DNA of 64,000 nucleotides, taken from assembly GCF_003515945.1 (NCBI RefSeq), contig NZ_QWLM01000002.1:186001-250000 (forward strand), in the 5' to 3' direction. Positions 17,858 through 26,267 of the stretch are shown here, piece after piece. Under the pieces are notes generated by a model, which worked only from the letters and a program-made list of their open reading frames with translations, searched no databases and was not told the origin of the DNA. This stretch comes from Dermacoccus abyssi (GTDB taxonomy: Bacteria; Actinomycetota; Actinomycetes; Actinomycetales; Dermatophilaceae). Numbering within the stretch: position 1 is the stretch's first letter; each line of letters starts with the position of its first letter. A program made the position numbers and the translations under genes.

Positions 17858-19777
17858 GTGCCACGTCGCGCACCCACTTCGTCGGGTTACCGCCCGGCGC
17901 TCGACGGACTTCGTGGCGTCGCCGTCCTCGCCGTTCTCGTTTTTCACCTCTGGCCGGCGGGGGTTCAGGGCGGCTGGCTCGGTGTCGACCTCTTCTTCGT
18001 CCTGTCGGGTTACCTCATCACGAGTCTGCTCGTGCGCGAGTACGCCCGTTCGGGCCGCATCGACCTGCGCCGCTTCTGGACTGCCCGCGCCCGACGCCTG
18101 CTGCCCAGCCTCATCACCGTGCTCATCGCGGTGCTGGCGGCGGCAGCTTTCTGGACACCCCCGGGACGACGCAGCTCGGTGGCGCTCGACACTCTCGCGA
18201 CGCTCTTCTACGTCCAGAACTGGCGCCTCCTCGCGAGCAACGAGGCCTACTTCGACGCCAACGGCGTTCCCTCTCCGCTGCGCCACGCCTGGTCGCTGGC
18301 CATCGAGGAGCAGTACTACCTCCTCTTCCCGCTGCTGTTCCTCTTCCTCGCGCGGTATGTCCACCGCCGCTGGACGCTCGCGCTCGTCTTCGCCGTCGCT
18401 GCCGCCGCCAGTGCTGCCTGGATGGCCTACCTCTACGTGCCGGACGTCGACCCGACGCGCGTCTACTACGGCACCGACACCCGCGCCTTCGAACTGCTCA
18501 TCGGCGCTGCGATCGGCGCGTGGGTCGGTCCGAGCCAATGGGGGCACGAACGCCCGTCGCGCTGGGTCGAGATCATCTCGAAGCTCGCCTGGCCGAGCCT
18601 CGCGGCGCTGCTCGTTGCGTTCGTCGCCCTCTCCGAGGACTCGCCGCTCGTCTTCCGCGGCGGCCTCGTCGTCGTCTGTCTTCTGACGCTGCCCGCGATC
18701 CTCGCCGCGGCGTCACCGCACGCGAACGCCTTTCAGCGGGCGTTCTCGTTCGAGCCACTGCGGCAGGTCGGCCTCATCAGTTACGCGTTGTACCTGTGGC
18801 ACTGGCCCGTACACGTCTTCCTCTCGCCTGAGCGTCTGCGCATGGGCACCGCTGCCGCCGCGCTCGTGCAGGCCGTGCTGTCGATCGTCTTCGCGACGCT
18901 GACCTACCGCTACCTCGAGGCGCCGATCCGGGCGGGTGGACTGCGCGGTCTGGTGCCCCGCTCGCCCAGGATCTCCCGCCTGGTCGCGGTGACGGCCTGT
19001 GCTGCCGTCGCCGTGGGTACGGTTGCGCTCCCGAGGGTCACCAGCGGTAACCCGACCGAGGAGACCGGTGCGGGAGGCGGCGAACTCACGTACGCGGTGC
19101 CGTCGTACCAGCCGGGCGCCTCGCAGCGCGTCGTCGTCGTGGGTAACTCCATTCCGCACAGCCTCATGGTGAGCTTCCCGTCCACACGGTTCACCGACCT
19201 CGACGTCTCGGAGTCGACGAGCTTCGGCTGCACCACCTTCCCCGGTCAGCAGATCCTCAACGGCAAACCTGCCCCCATCCCCGCGGCCTGCCGCACGTTC
19301 TGGAAGAACTGGCACCTCGGGCTCTTCGAGGCAGACACGATGCTGTACTTCCTGCCGCAGAACCTGCTCGACGACTACGAGGTCGACGGCCGACGGCTGA
19401 AGGCGGGCAGCGCCGAGCACGACGCCTTCATCCGTTCCTCGCTCGACTCGATGCTCGCCAAGTCCAAGGAATCCCGGGTGAAGCGCCCGGTGCTGCTCGA
19501 CCTCGCCTGCCACGAGATGCCGACGTTCGGCCAGAATCCGCCGTCCCTCAACGACACCGCGAAGGTGCGTCACCTCAACGGGGTCGCCAAGCATTGGGCT
19601 GCGCAGAACAAGGTGCAGTTCCTGTCGCAGTTCGACCGGCTGTGCCCCGGCGGCACGTACCACGGCAAACTCAACGGCCAGGAGCTCTACGAGGACGCCC
19701 TGCACTACACATCCGTCTCCGGACCCATCATGTGGTCGTGGATCGCACCGCAGATCCGCAAGGACACCGCGAAGTGA
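17858..19777 (+). CDS. Acyltransferase-3 / SGNH fusion O-acyltransferase, variant SGNH block I
   Basis: A third AT3-SGNH protein, 639 residues, on the opposite strand to the tandem pair. The AT3 part begins with ALDGLRGVAVLAVLVFHLW and has RHAWSLAIEEQYYLLFPLL. In the SGNH part, block I reads VVVGNSIPHSL, with Asn where the family usually has Asp before the nucleophilic Ser. The Ser and the terminal DALHY Asp-His are kept. The GTG at 17858 follows GAGAGG at eight bases; a TTG at 17828 is less likely. It overlaps the nucleotidyltransferase gene by four bases, so acylation and sugar activation are coupled in expression. Confidence 0.88.
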   Translation: MPRRAPTSSGYRPALDGLRGVAVLAVLVFHLWPAGVQGGWLGVDLFFVLSGYLITSLLVREYARSGRIDLRRFWTARARRLLPSLITVLIAVLAAAAFWTPPGRRSSVALDTLATLFYVQNWRLLASNEAYFDANGVPSPLRHAWSLAIEEQYYLLFPLLFLFLARYVHRRWTLALVFAVAAAASAAWMAYLYVPDVDPTRVYYGTDTRAFELLIGAAIGAWVGPSQWGHERPSRWVEIISKLAWPSLAALLVAFVALSEDSPLVFRGGLVVVCLLTLPAILAAASPHANAFQRAFSFEPLRQVGLISYALYLWHWPVHVFLSPERLRMGTAAAALVQAVLSIVFATLTYRYLEAPIRAGGLRGLVPRSPRISRLVAVTACAAVAVGTVALPRVTSGNPTEETGAGGGELTYAVPSYQPGASQRVVVVGNSIPHSLMVSFPSTRFTDLDVSESTSFGCTTFPGQQILNGKPAPIPAACRTFWKNWHLGLFEADTMLYFLPQNLLDDYEVDGRRLKAGSAEHDAFIRSSLDSMLAKSKESRVKRPVLLDLACHEMPTFGQNPPSLNDTAKVRHLNGVAKHWAAQNKVQFLSQFDRLCPGGTYHGKLNGQELYEDALHYTSVSGPIMWSWIAPQIRKDTAK

Positions 19778-20748
19778 GCCTTCACGCCGTCATCCTCGCG
19801 GGCGGCTACGGCTCACGGATGATGCCGCTGACGACACGCACGCCGAAGCATCTTCTCCCGATCGGTGACGAGCCCGTCATCGCTCACCAGCTTCGTCGCC
19901 TCGCCGCCGCGGGAGTGGACTCCGTGACGTTGGCGACCGCCCACCACGCCGAGGCCTTCCTGCCGGCGCTCGGCCACGGTGAGCGCTTCGGGCTCCACCT
20001 GCGCTACACCCGTGAGCCCGAACCGCGGGGCACCGGTGGCGCGCTGAAACACGCGTGCGCCGGGCTCACGCTTCACCCGGACGACGCGCTCGTCGTCATC
20101 AACGGCGACCTCGTGAGCGACCACGACCTCGCCGCGCACGTGCGCGCGCATGTCCACGCCGGCGCACCCGTGGCGACGATCCACGCGCGACCGGTCGATG
20201 ACGCGAGTGCCTTCGGCCTGCTCCATCTCGACGGTGACCGCATCACCCGGTTCGAAGAGAAGCCCGCCGGCGCACCTGCCGGTTTCGTCAACGCCGGCAC
20301 GTACGTCGTCAGCCCGTCATTGCTCGATCTCATCCCGGCCGGCGAGGTGGTCTCGCTCGAGCGGGACGTGTTCCCCCGAGCCGTGGCGCTCGACGAGGGT
20401 GTGCGGGTCTACCGCGAAGACGCGCGCTTCGCCGACATCGGAACACCCGCCGCGCTGCTCGCGGCGAACCTGGCGTGGGCCCGGGATCACGTCCCGAGCG
20501 ACCGCCCGAACGCCACGAGTGTTCTGCTCGGCGCCCAGGTCGCCCCCACGGCTCGCGTCGAGCGCTGCCTCGCCATGCCGGGTGCCCAGATCGGCGCCGA
20601 TGCGGTGCTCACCGACAGCGTGCTCGGGCCGGGCTGCGTCATCGGTGACGGCGCGCACCTCAAGGGTTGTGTTCTGGGCGACGGGGCTCGGGTGAGCCCC
20701 GGGCTGCGACTCGCCGACGCCGTACTGGAGGTCGACGAGCGCCGCTGA
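19774..20748 (+). CDS. Sugar-1-phosphate nucleotidyltransferase (mannose-1-phosphate guanylyltransferase-like)
   Basis: A 324-residue nucleotidyltransferase that joins a sugar-1-phosphate to a nucleoside triphosphate, giving an activated sugar for the local glycosyltransferases. The N-terminal motif AVILAGGYGSRMMPLT-(x4)-PKHLLP is the GGxxxRxxP...PK signature. INGDLVSD supplies a metal-binding Asp and GTGGAL the sugar pocket. Four or five hexapeptide repeats at the C-terminus (about 245-315) form a short left-handed beta-helix. The GTG start at 19774 overlaps the acyltransferase stop. Similarity in length and motifs favours mannose-1-P guanylyltransferase, but glucose-1-P enzymes share this layout. 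Confidence 0.85.
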   Translation: MSLHAVILAGGYGSRMMPLTTRTPKHLLPIGDEPVIAHQLRRLAAAGVDSVTLATAHHAEAFLPALGHGERFGLHLRYTREPEPRGTGGALKHACAGLTLHPDDALVVINGDLVSDHDLAAHVRAHVHAGAPVATIHARPVDDASAFGLLHLDGDRITRFEEKPAGAPAGFVNAGTYVVSPSLLDLIPAGEVVSLERDVFPRAVALDEGVRVYREDARFADIGTPAALLAANLAWARDHVPSDRPNATSVLLGAQVAPTARVERCLAMPGAQIGADAVLTDSVLGPGCVIGDGAHLKGCVLGDGARVSPGLRLADAVLEVDERR

Positions 20749-20778
20749 ACGAGTCTCACTCAGCCGGGCGACCCGATA

Positions 20779-23448
20779 TCAGTGCTCGGCGTCCTGCCAG
20801 CTCGCGCCGGTGCCGACGTTGACGTCGAGCGGAACGTCGAGATCGGCGGCCGATCCCATCTGTTCACGCACGAGCTTCTCGACGGCCTCGCGTTCACCCT
20901 CGGCGATCTCGAGGATGAGTTCGTCGTGCACCTGGAGCAGGACGCGCGAGGCGTACTCGCCGTCGCGCAATGCCTCGTCGACGCCGAGCATCGCCTTCTT
21001 CATGATGTCGGCCGCGCTGCCCTGGATGGGCGCGTTGAGCGCCATGCGCTCGGCCATGTCGCGGCGCTGACGGTTGTCGCTCGCGAGGTCGGGCAGATAA
21101 CGGCGGCGGCCCATCATCGTCTCGGTGTAACCGACGGCGCGCGCGTCGTCGACGACATGACGCAGGTAGTCACGCACCCCGCCGAAGCGCTCGAAGTAGC
21201 CGTCCATGAGGCGCTGGGCCTCGGCGGTGGAGATGCGTAGCTGCTTGCTCAGGCCGAAGGCCGAGAGGCCGTAGGCCAGGCCGTACGACATGGCCTTGAC
21301 CTTGGCGCGCATCTCGGGCGTGACGCCGTCGGGCTCGACGCCGAAAACGCGGGAGCCGACGAAGCGGTGCAGGTCTTCGCCCTCGTTGAACGCGTGGATG
21401 AGGCCCTCGTCGCCGGACAGGTGCGCCATGACGCGCATCTCGATCTGCGAGTAGTCGGCCGACATGAGGCACTCGTAGCCCTCACCCACGACGAACACGC
21501 GGCGGATGCGCCGGCCCGACTCGGTACGGATCGGGATGTTCTGCAGGTTCGGGTCCGTGGAGCTCAGTCGCCCCGTGGCCGCGATCGTCTGCTGGTACGT
21601 GGTGTGGATGCGCCCGTCGTCCGCGACCGACTTGATGAGACCGGCAACGGTGGAACGCAGCTTCGAGGAGTCGCGATGACGCAGGAGCGCCTCGAGAAAG
21701 GGGTGTGGCTCCTTCTCGTAGAGGTCGGCGAGAGCCTCGGCGTCCGTCGTGTAGCCGGTCTTCGTCTTCTTCGTCTTCGGCATACCGAGCGTCTCGAAGA
21801 GCACTGTCTGCAGCTGCTTGGGCGAACCGAGGTTGACCTGCTCGCCGCCGATCGCGTCCCACGCGTCGTGCTGAGCCTGGACGACGAGAGCGTCGTAGTC
21901 GCTCTCGAGGCTCTGCAGCTCGTCGAGATCCACGGCGATACCCGCCTTCTCCATGCCGGCGAGGACGTCGACGACGGGCATTTCGAGGTCGGCCATGAGC
22001 TCGGTGCCCCCGACCTCGGCGACGGCCTCGTCGAGCGCCGTGGCGAGCTTGGCGACGGCCGCTGCGCGTGCCATGACGTCGTCGGTCTCGGCCGTGGCGG
22101 TGCCGCCGAGGTCGAGCATGCCCTGACCGGAGGCAGCGTCACCCGCCTGCGGGAGCTCGATGTGGCAGTAGCGCAACAGGAGGTCGTCGAAGCCGTACGA
22201 GCGCTGGTCGGGTCGCACGATGTAGGCGGCGATCGCGGTGTCGCTCGTCAGGCCGCGCAGCGTGAGGCCGCGCGCGTCGAGGGCGTGCATCGGGCCCTTG
22301 GCGTCGTGCATTGCCTTCGGCTTGGACTCGTCGGCGAGCCAGGCGGCGAGGGGCTTCTCGTCGTCCGGTGTGAGCGCGGTGAGGTCGATGTAGAGCGCGC
22401 GACCGTCGTCACCTGCGAGACCGATGCCGGCAGCGTCACCGGTGCCGCGAGCCCAGGTGCCGAGGACGTGGACACCGGTCCGTCCGGTGAGTGAGGCCAG
22501 GGCCTTCTCGGCGCCGCCCTCGGCAACGACCTCGCCGTCGACGTCGACGTTGCCCTCGGCCTCCGGCTCGCTCGTACCGAGCGTGGCGAAGAGGCGGTCG
22601 CGCAGCACCTTGAACTCGAGACCGTCGAAGACGCGGTGCACCTCGTCACGGTTCCAGTCCGCTCGCACGAGGTCGTCCGGTCCGAGCTCGAGCGGGACGT
22701 CGGTGAGCAGCTGGTTGAGGCGGCGGTTGCGCAGCACACCGTCGAGATGGGCACGCACGGACTCGCCGGCCTTGCCCTTGATCTGGTCGATGGAGGCGAC
22801 GAGACCGGTGAGGTCGCCGTAGGTCGTGAGCCACTTCGCCGCCGTCTTGGGGCCGACACCGGGCACGCCGGGCAGGTTGTCGGACTTCTCACCGACGAGG
22901 GCCGCGAGGTCGCTGTAGCGCTCGGGCGGAACGCCGTACTTCTCCTCGACGGCGGCCGGCGTCATGCGCGCCAGCTCGGAGACGCCCTTGACCGGGTACA
23001 GGACGGTGACCTTGTCCCCCACGAGCTGCAGGGCGTCACGGTCACCGGAGCACAGGAGCACCTCGTCGAAGCCCTGATCGACGGCCTGCGTGGTCAGCGT
23101 GGCGAGGATGTCGTCGGCCTCGTAGCCGTCGAGTTCGATGTGCGCGACGCCCATGGCGTCGAGCACCTCCTTGACGAGGCTGACCTGCCCCTTGAACTCG
23201 TTCGGCGTCGTGGCGCGCCCCGCCTTGTACTCGGCGTACTCCTCGGTGCGGAACGTCTGACGCGACACGTCGAAGGCCACACCGAGGTGGGTGGGTTCGG
23301 TGTCGCGCAGGACGTTGATGAGCATCGAGGTGAAGCCGTACACGGCGTTCGTGTGCTGCCCCGTGGAGGTGGAGAAGTTCTCCGCGGGCAGCGCGAAGAA
23401 CGCCCGGTAGGCGAGGGAATGACCGTCCAGCAACAACAAGCGCTTCAC
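20779..23448 (-). CDS. polA: DNA polymerase I
   Basis: 889-residue DNA polymerase I, filling gaps in repair and Okazaki-fragment processing. The 5'-3' exonuclease domain (about 1-300) starts with LLLLDGHSLAYRAF. The middle domain lacks the DxE of a working 3'-5' exonuclease, as is usual in actinobacterial PolA, so no proofreading is expected. The polymerase domain has motif A DYSQIEMRV, motif B RAKVKAMSYGLAYG and motif C VHDELI. GTG at 23448 is preferred because TAGGCT lies seven bases before it, indicating a leaderless transcript. In-frame TTG and GTG codons further upstream have no signal. It is divergent from the thioesterase gene with 47 bases between. Confidence 0.97.
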   Translation of the reverse strand: MKRLLLLDGHSLAYRAFFALPAENFSTSTGQHTNAVYGFTSMLINVLRDTEPTHLGVAFDVSRQTFRTEEYAEYKAGRATTPNEFKGQVSLVKEVLDAMGVAHIELDGYEADDILATLTTQAVDQGFDEVLLCSGDRDALQLVGDKVTVLYPVKGVSELARMTPAAVEEKYGVPPERYSDLAALVGEKSDNLPGVPGVGPKTAAKWLTTYGDLTGLVASIDQIKGKAGESVRAHLDGVLRNRRLNQLLTDVPLELGPDDLVRADWNRDEVHRVFDGLEFKVLRDRLFATLGTSEPEAEGNVDVDGEVVAEGGAEKALASLTGRTGVHVLGTWARGTGDAAGIGLAGDDGRALYIDLTALTPDDEKPLAAWLADESKPKAMHDAKGPMHALDARGLTLRGLTSDTAIAAYIVRPDQRSYGFDDLLLRYCHIELPQAGDAASGQGMLDLGGTATAETDDVMARAAAVAKLATALDEAVAEVGGTELMADLEMPVVDVLAGMEKAGIAVDLDELQSLESDYDALVVQAQHDAWDAIGGEQVNLGSPKQLQTVLFETLGMPKTKKTKTGYTTDAEALADLYEKEPHPFLEALLRHRDSSKLRSTVAGLIKSVADDGRIHTTYQQTIAATGRLSSTDPNLQNIPIRTESGRRIRRVFVVGEGYECLMSADYSQIEMRVMAHLSGDEGLIHAFNEGEDLHRFVGSRVFGVEPDGVTPEMRAKVKAMSYGLAYGLSAFGLSKQLRISTAEAQRLMDGYFERFGGVRDYLRHVVDDARAVGYTETMMGRRRYLPDLASDNRQRRDMAERMALNAPIQGSAADIMKKAMLGVDEALRDGEYASRVLLQVHDELILEIAEGEREAVEKLVREQMGSAADLDVPLDVNVGTGASWQDAEH

Positions 23449-23455
23449 ACATGGC

Positions 23456-23461
23456 AGCCTA
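23456..23461 (-). promoter_or_regulatory. -10 element of polA, leaderless start
   Basis: TAGGCT on the minus strand lies seven bases before the GTG start, with no ribosome-binding site. The identical hexamer and spacing precede hisF. Confidence 0.45.
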
Positions 23462-23495
23462 TGTCCCGACACTGACAACCCGAAAGGCGACCGAC

Positions 23496-23945
23496 ATGAC
23501 CGACGCTTCCCGCCCCTCCTCCGCCGCGGACAACCGCCCCGCCACCGACGAGGAACTCGCGATGCTGCGCGAGATGAGCAAGGGAACGCTCGACGAGCGC
23601 ATGGGCATCGAGATCGTCGAGGCCAGCGCCGAGCGCGTCGTCGCGACGATGCCGGTGGAGGGAAACACCCAGCCCTACGGTCTCCTCCACGGCGGCGCGA
23701 ACGTCGTCATCGCCGAAAGCGTGGGTTCGATCGGTGCGGCAATCGCCGCGGGCCCGGGCCGCTACGCGGTCGGCCTCGACATCAACGCCACGCACCACCG
23801 CTCGGCGCGTTCGGGCATCGTGACGGCGACGGCGACCGCCTTGTCGCTCGGTCGCACGCTCGCGGCCTACGACGTCGTCATCACCGACGACCAGGGGCGA
23901 CGCACCTGCACGGCACGCATCACGTGCATGCTGCGCGACCAGTGA
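23496..23945 (+). CDS. Hotdog-fold acyl-CoA thioesterase (PaaI/YdiI-like)
   Basis: 149-residue hotdog thioesterase hydrolysing an acyl- or aryl-CoA, plausibly the DHNA-CoA thioesterase of menaquinone synthesis or a PaaI-type enzyme. TQPYGLLHGGANVVIAESVG contains the family's HGG and catalytic Glu; INATHHRSARSG is the second conserved segment. The ATG at 23496 has AAAGG eight bases upstream; an ATG at 23451 would overlap the polA control region. It is convergent with the response-regulator gene, separated by 13 bases. Substrate not determinable here. Confidence 0.87.
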   Translation: MTDASRPSSAADNRPATDEELAMLREMSKGTLDERMGIEIVEASAERVVATMPVEGNTQPYGLLHGGANVVIAESVGSIGAAIAAGPGRYAVGLDINATHHRSARSGIVTATATALSLGRTLAAYDVVITDDQGRRTCTARITCMLRDQ

Positions 23946-23958
23946 ACTGAGCGCAGAG

Positions 23959-24561
23959 TCAGTCGCCGAACTCGGCGATGACACCGTCGCAGACCTGCTG
24001 CATCGACAGGCGCCGATCCATGGCCGTCTTCTGGATCCACCGGAAGGCGGCCTGCTCGTCGAGGCCGAGCTTCGTCGTGAGCAGCCCCTTGGCACGGTCG
24101 AGCGACTTGCGCGCCTCGAAGCGCGTCTTCATCTCCTCGAGTTCGTCGCTGAGCGACCGGGTGTCACTCCAGCGACGCAGCGCGACGGTGAGCGCCGGGC
24201 CGAGGTCGTTCCAGGTGAACGGCTTGACGACGTAGCCCATGACGCCCGCGTCGCCGGCACGGTCGACGAGGTGCTTGTCGCTGAACGCGGTGAGCAGCAC
24301 GACGGGCGCGAGGTGCTCGCGGCCGATCTCCTCTGCGGCGCTGATGCCGTCCTTGGCCGGCATCTTGACGTCGAAGACGGCCAGGTCGGGGCGGTGCTCG
24401 CGAACGGCGGCGAGTGCTGCCTCGCCGTCGGAAACCGCCGCGACGACGTCGTAGCCGCCCGCCTCGAGCATCTCGACGAGGTCGAGGCGGATGAGGGCCT
24501 CGTCCTCGGCCACCACGACGCGGGGAAGGGTGTTCGTCGGTTCAGCGCTGTTCGTCGTCAC
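23959..24561 (-). CDS. pdtaR: ANTAR-domain response regulator (PdtaR-like)
   Basis: 200-residue response regulator that should act on RNA rather than DNA. The receiver domain (about 13-130) has acidic residues at 20-21, phosphoacceptor Asp64 in VFDVKMPAKDG and Lys in VVKPF. A coiled helix leads to an ANTAR domain with ARKSLDRAKGLL and AFRWIQKTAMD, the RNA-hairpin-binding signature. In mycobacteria the partner kinase is PdtaS; no kinase gene is in this window. GTG at 24561 is chosen because TAGGAT lies seven bases upstream (leaderless); an ATG at 24570 would overlap that hexamer. The symbol follows the closest known architecture. Confidence 0.88.
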   Translation of the reverse strand: MTTNSAEPTNTLPRVVVAEDEALIRLDLVEMLEAGGYDVVAAVSDGEAALAAVREHRPDLAVFDVKMPAKDGISAAEEIGREHLAPVVLLTAFSDKHLVDRAGDAGVMGYVVKPFTWNDLGPALTVALRRWSDTRSLSDELEEMKTRFEARKSLDRAKGLLTTKLGLDEQAAFRWIQKTAMDRRLSMQQVCDGVIAEFGD

Positions 24562-24568
24562 CCGGAGC

Positions 24569-24574
24569 ATCCTA
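24569..24574 (-). promoter_or_regulatory. -10 element of the ANTAR regulator, leaderless start
   Basis: TAGGAT on the minus strand lies seven bases before GTG 24561. It overlaps the alternative ATG at 24570, which argues against that start. Confidence 0.45.
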
Positions 24575-24609
24575 AGCCCGCGTCGAACACGACTCGATCA
24601 GGCAGCCAA

Positions 24610-25422
24610 TCATGCTTTGGAGCGGGAGAACTCCGACGCCGCGCGAGTCTGCTCGTCGGTGGGACGCACGCCCGTGTAGAGGACGAACTGCTCGGCGGCC
24701 TGGAGTGCGATGACCTCGGCCCCGGTGATGACGCTCTTGCCGCGCTCACGCGCCGCCGCGATGAGTGGGGTCTCGCTCGGCTTGGCGACGACGTCGACGA
24801 TCCAGTCCGCAGCGTCGATCTCCGCTTCGGTGAAGCTGAGTTGGCCCTCCCTGTCGCCCCCGGCCATGCCGAGCGGCGTGACGTTGACGAGGACGCGAGT
24901 TCCCTCCGGCACCTCGCGCGAGTGCTCCCAGCCGTACTGTTCGGCGAGGGCACGGCCCGTGTCCACGTTGCGCGCGACGACGGTGCCACGGGTGAATCCC
25001 GTGTCCCGGCAGGCAGCGACGACGGCCTTGCCCATGCCGCCACTCCCCCGCACGGCGATCGTCAGATCGGTCGGTACGCCGTGGCTCGCGAGGAGCGAGG
25101 CGACAGCCGAGTAGTCGGTGTTGTACCCGGTGAGGACACCGTCGTCGTTGACGATCGTGTTGACCGAATCGATGGCCTTCGCCGACTCGTCGAGCCGGTC
25201 GAGCATGGGAATGACCTGCTCCTTGAACGGCATGCTCACCGCGGCGCCACGGATCGGCAGCCCCCTGATGCCTGCCACGGCCTGCTCGAGGTCGGGGGGC
25301 GAGAACGCCTTGTAGACGTAGTCGAGCCCGAGTTCGTCGTAGAGGCGGTTGTGGAAGCGCGTGCCGATGTTGCTCGGGTTGCCCGACATCGAGATGCACA
25401 GCTGGGTGTCCTTCGAGAGCAT
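24610..25422 (-). CDS. Shikimate dehydrogenase-like protein (SdhL-type)
   Basis: 270-residue member of the shikimate dehydrogenase family. VSMPFKE (K67), SVNTIVND (N88) and GYNTD (D103) preserve the catalytic Lys-Asp and substrate Asn. RGSGGMGKAV is the nucleotide-binding glycine loop. The N-terminal shikimate-binding motif of AroE (HSxSP) is replaced by NIGTRFHN, matching the SdhL/HI0607 branch, whose activity on shikimate is weak. It may therefore act on a related substrate. It stands outside any shikimate cluster and has TAGGGT six bases before its ATG (leaderless). Confidence 0.85.
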   Translation of the reverse strand: MLSKDTQLCISMSGNPSNIGTRFHNRLYDELGLDYVYKAFSPPDLEQAVAGIRGLPIRGAAVSMPFKEQVIPMLDRLDESAKAIDSVNTIVNDDGVLTGYNTDYSAVASLLASHGVPTDLTIAVRGSGGMGKAVVAACRDTGFTRGTVVARNVDTGRALAEQYGWEHSREVPEGTRVLVNVTPLGMAGGDREGQLSFTEAEIDAADWIVDVVAKPSETPLIAAARERGKSVITGAEVIALQAAEQFVLYTGVRPTDEQTRAASEFSRSKA

Positions 25423-25428
25423 GGCCCA

Positions 25429-25434
25429 ACCCTA
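25429..25434 (-). promoter_or_regulatory. -10 element of the SdhL-like gene, leaderless start
   Basis: TAGGGT on the minus strand ends six bases before the ATG at 25422. The same hexamer at the same spacing precedes pyk. Confidence 0.45.
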
Positions 25435-25501
25435 CTGAGGCGCCGCGAGGGCTTCACCCCGGCGCTCTACGGGTACGCGGCCCACTGGGCGACACACCCT
25501 G

Positions 25502-25966
25502 CTAAGCGCCCAAGAGCTCACCGAGGTTGCTGAGCCGCTCTTCCGGGAACGGATGCGTCGGCCAGGTGTCGAGGTACGCGCCCCGATCGACGGCTGCGAC
25601 GCCGTCATAGATCAACCGCGCCAAGCTCTCGGGCGTTGACGTGAAGCGATACGCACGACGGTCGTCGCTCGAGGTGATCAACAGCAGGATGTGGTTCTCG
25701 GTAGCGAGGCATCCGACGATCGTCGCGTCAGGTTCGCGGTGAAGAACGAAGCTCGCAGCGCGCGACGACTCCGTCGCCAGGGTCCACGCGGCATCGAGGA
25801 AGTCGGTCAGAACGTCCGAGACGTAGCTCGCCCGAACCGTGAGTGGGACCCCGTCGCTCGCCGCGAACGTGCAGTCCATCCACCCGGAGGAGTCGAGGGC
25901 GAACGAGATCGCCTCCAGCTCGCGCGGTGCGTCCTCGAAACGGAGGTGCGAGTCGATCTCGGTCAT
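25502..25966 (-). CDS. Hypothetical protein, 154 aa
   Basis: I do not recognise this 154-residue soluble protein. It is acidic, has no membrane segment or signal peptide, and alternates predicted strands (ASFVLHREPDATIVGCL, NHILLLITSSDDRRAYRF) with helices, as in small YbjN-like or immunity-type folds; that resemblance is only structural impression. The ATG at 25966 has GGAGG five bases upstream, a good reason to believe it is translated. It lies between the tRNA-Leu terminator and the SdhL-like gene, 79 bases from the latter. Confidence 0.7.
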   Translation of the reverse strand: MTEIDSHLRFEDAPRELEAISFALDSSGWMDCTFAASDGVPLTVRASYVSDVLTDFLDAAWTLATESSRAASFVLHREPDATIVGCLATENHILLLITSSDDRRAYRFTSTPESLARLIYDGVAAVDRGAYLDTWPTHPFPEERLSNLGELLGA

Positions 25967-25988
25967 TCATGCCTCCAGTGAGAGGACG

Positions 25989-26020
25989 AAGGCCCTCGTC
26001 CGGTGCCGGACGAGGGCCTT
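25989..26020 (-). terminator. Terminator of tRNA-Leu
   Basis: A GC-rich hairpin with a 14-bp stem (25989-26002 with 26007-26020) and a four-base loop lies 31 bases beyond the tRNA 3' end. Its arm AAGGCCCTCGTCC nearly matches that of the gltD terminator at 27822. Confidence 0.75.
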
Positions 26021-26051
26021 GCGGGTCCGACATTCCTGACGAACCCCGGTG

Positions 26052-26132
26052 TGCCGACGGGGGGATTCGAACCCCCACGCCCGAAGGCAAAGCATTTTGA
26101 GTGCTCCGTGTCTGCCGTTCCACCACGTCGGC
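26052..26132 (-). tRNA. tRNA-Leu (anticodon CAA)
   Basis: On the minus strand the 7-bp acceptor arms GCCGACG (26132-26126) and CGTCGGC (26059-26053) pair perfectly, with discriminator A at 26052. The anticodon loop CTCAAAA gives anticodon CAA (26099-26097), decoding UUG. A class II variable arm (TTTGCCTTCGGGCG region) and a GGGGGTTCGAATCCCCC T-arm confirm leucine identity. CCA is not encoded. No integrase or duplicated 3' end is seen nearby. Confidence 0.96.
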
Positions 26133-26145
26133 GCGTGACCCGGAC

Positions 26146-26151
26146 ATGCTA
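26146..26151 (-). promoter_or_regulatory. -10 element of tRNA-Leu
   Basis: TAGCAT on the minus strand lies 13 bases upstream of the tRNA 5' end, a usual distance for a tRNA promoter. The -35 region is not clear. Confidence 0.4.
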
Positions 26152-26201
26152 GCCGACGCCGGGCCCGTCGCCGTCATCGGGACAGCCCATGGCCACAGAC
26201 G

Positions 26202-26252
26202 CGAAACACCCCCGACAGCGCACGGAAACGTGGGCTTGTCAGGGGTGTTTCG
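26202..26252 (-). terminator. Terminator of pyk
   Basis: A 16-base stem with one C-T mismatch (CGAAACACCCC...GGGGTGTTTCG) has a 19-base loop that contains a small CACG/CGTG hairpin. It lies 15 bases after the pyk stop. Confidence 0.75.
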
Positions 26253-26267
26253 AGACCGGTCGGCCGA

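Noticed and set aside
26052-26132. tRNA-Leu as a possible attachment site for a mobile element
   Set aside because: No integrase gene, no second copy of the tRNA 3' end and only housekeeping genes on both sides.
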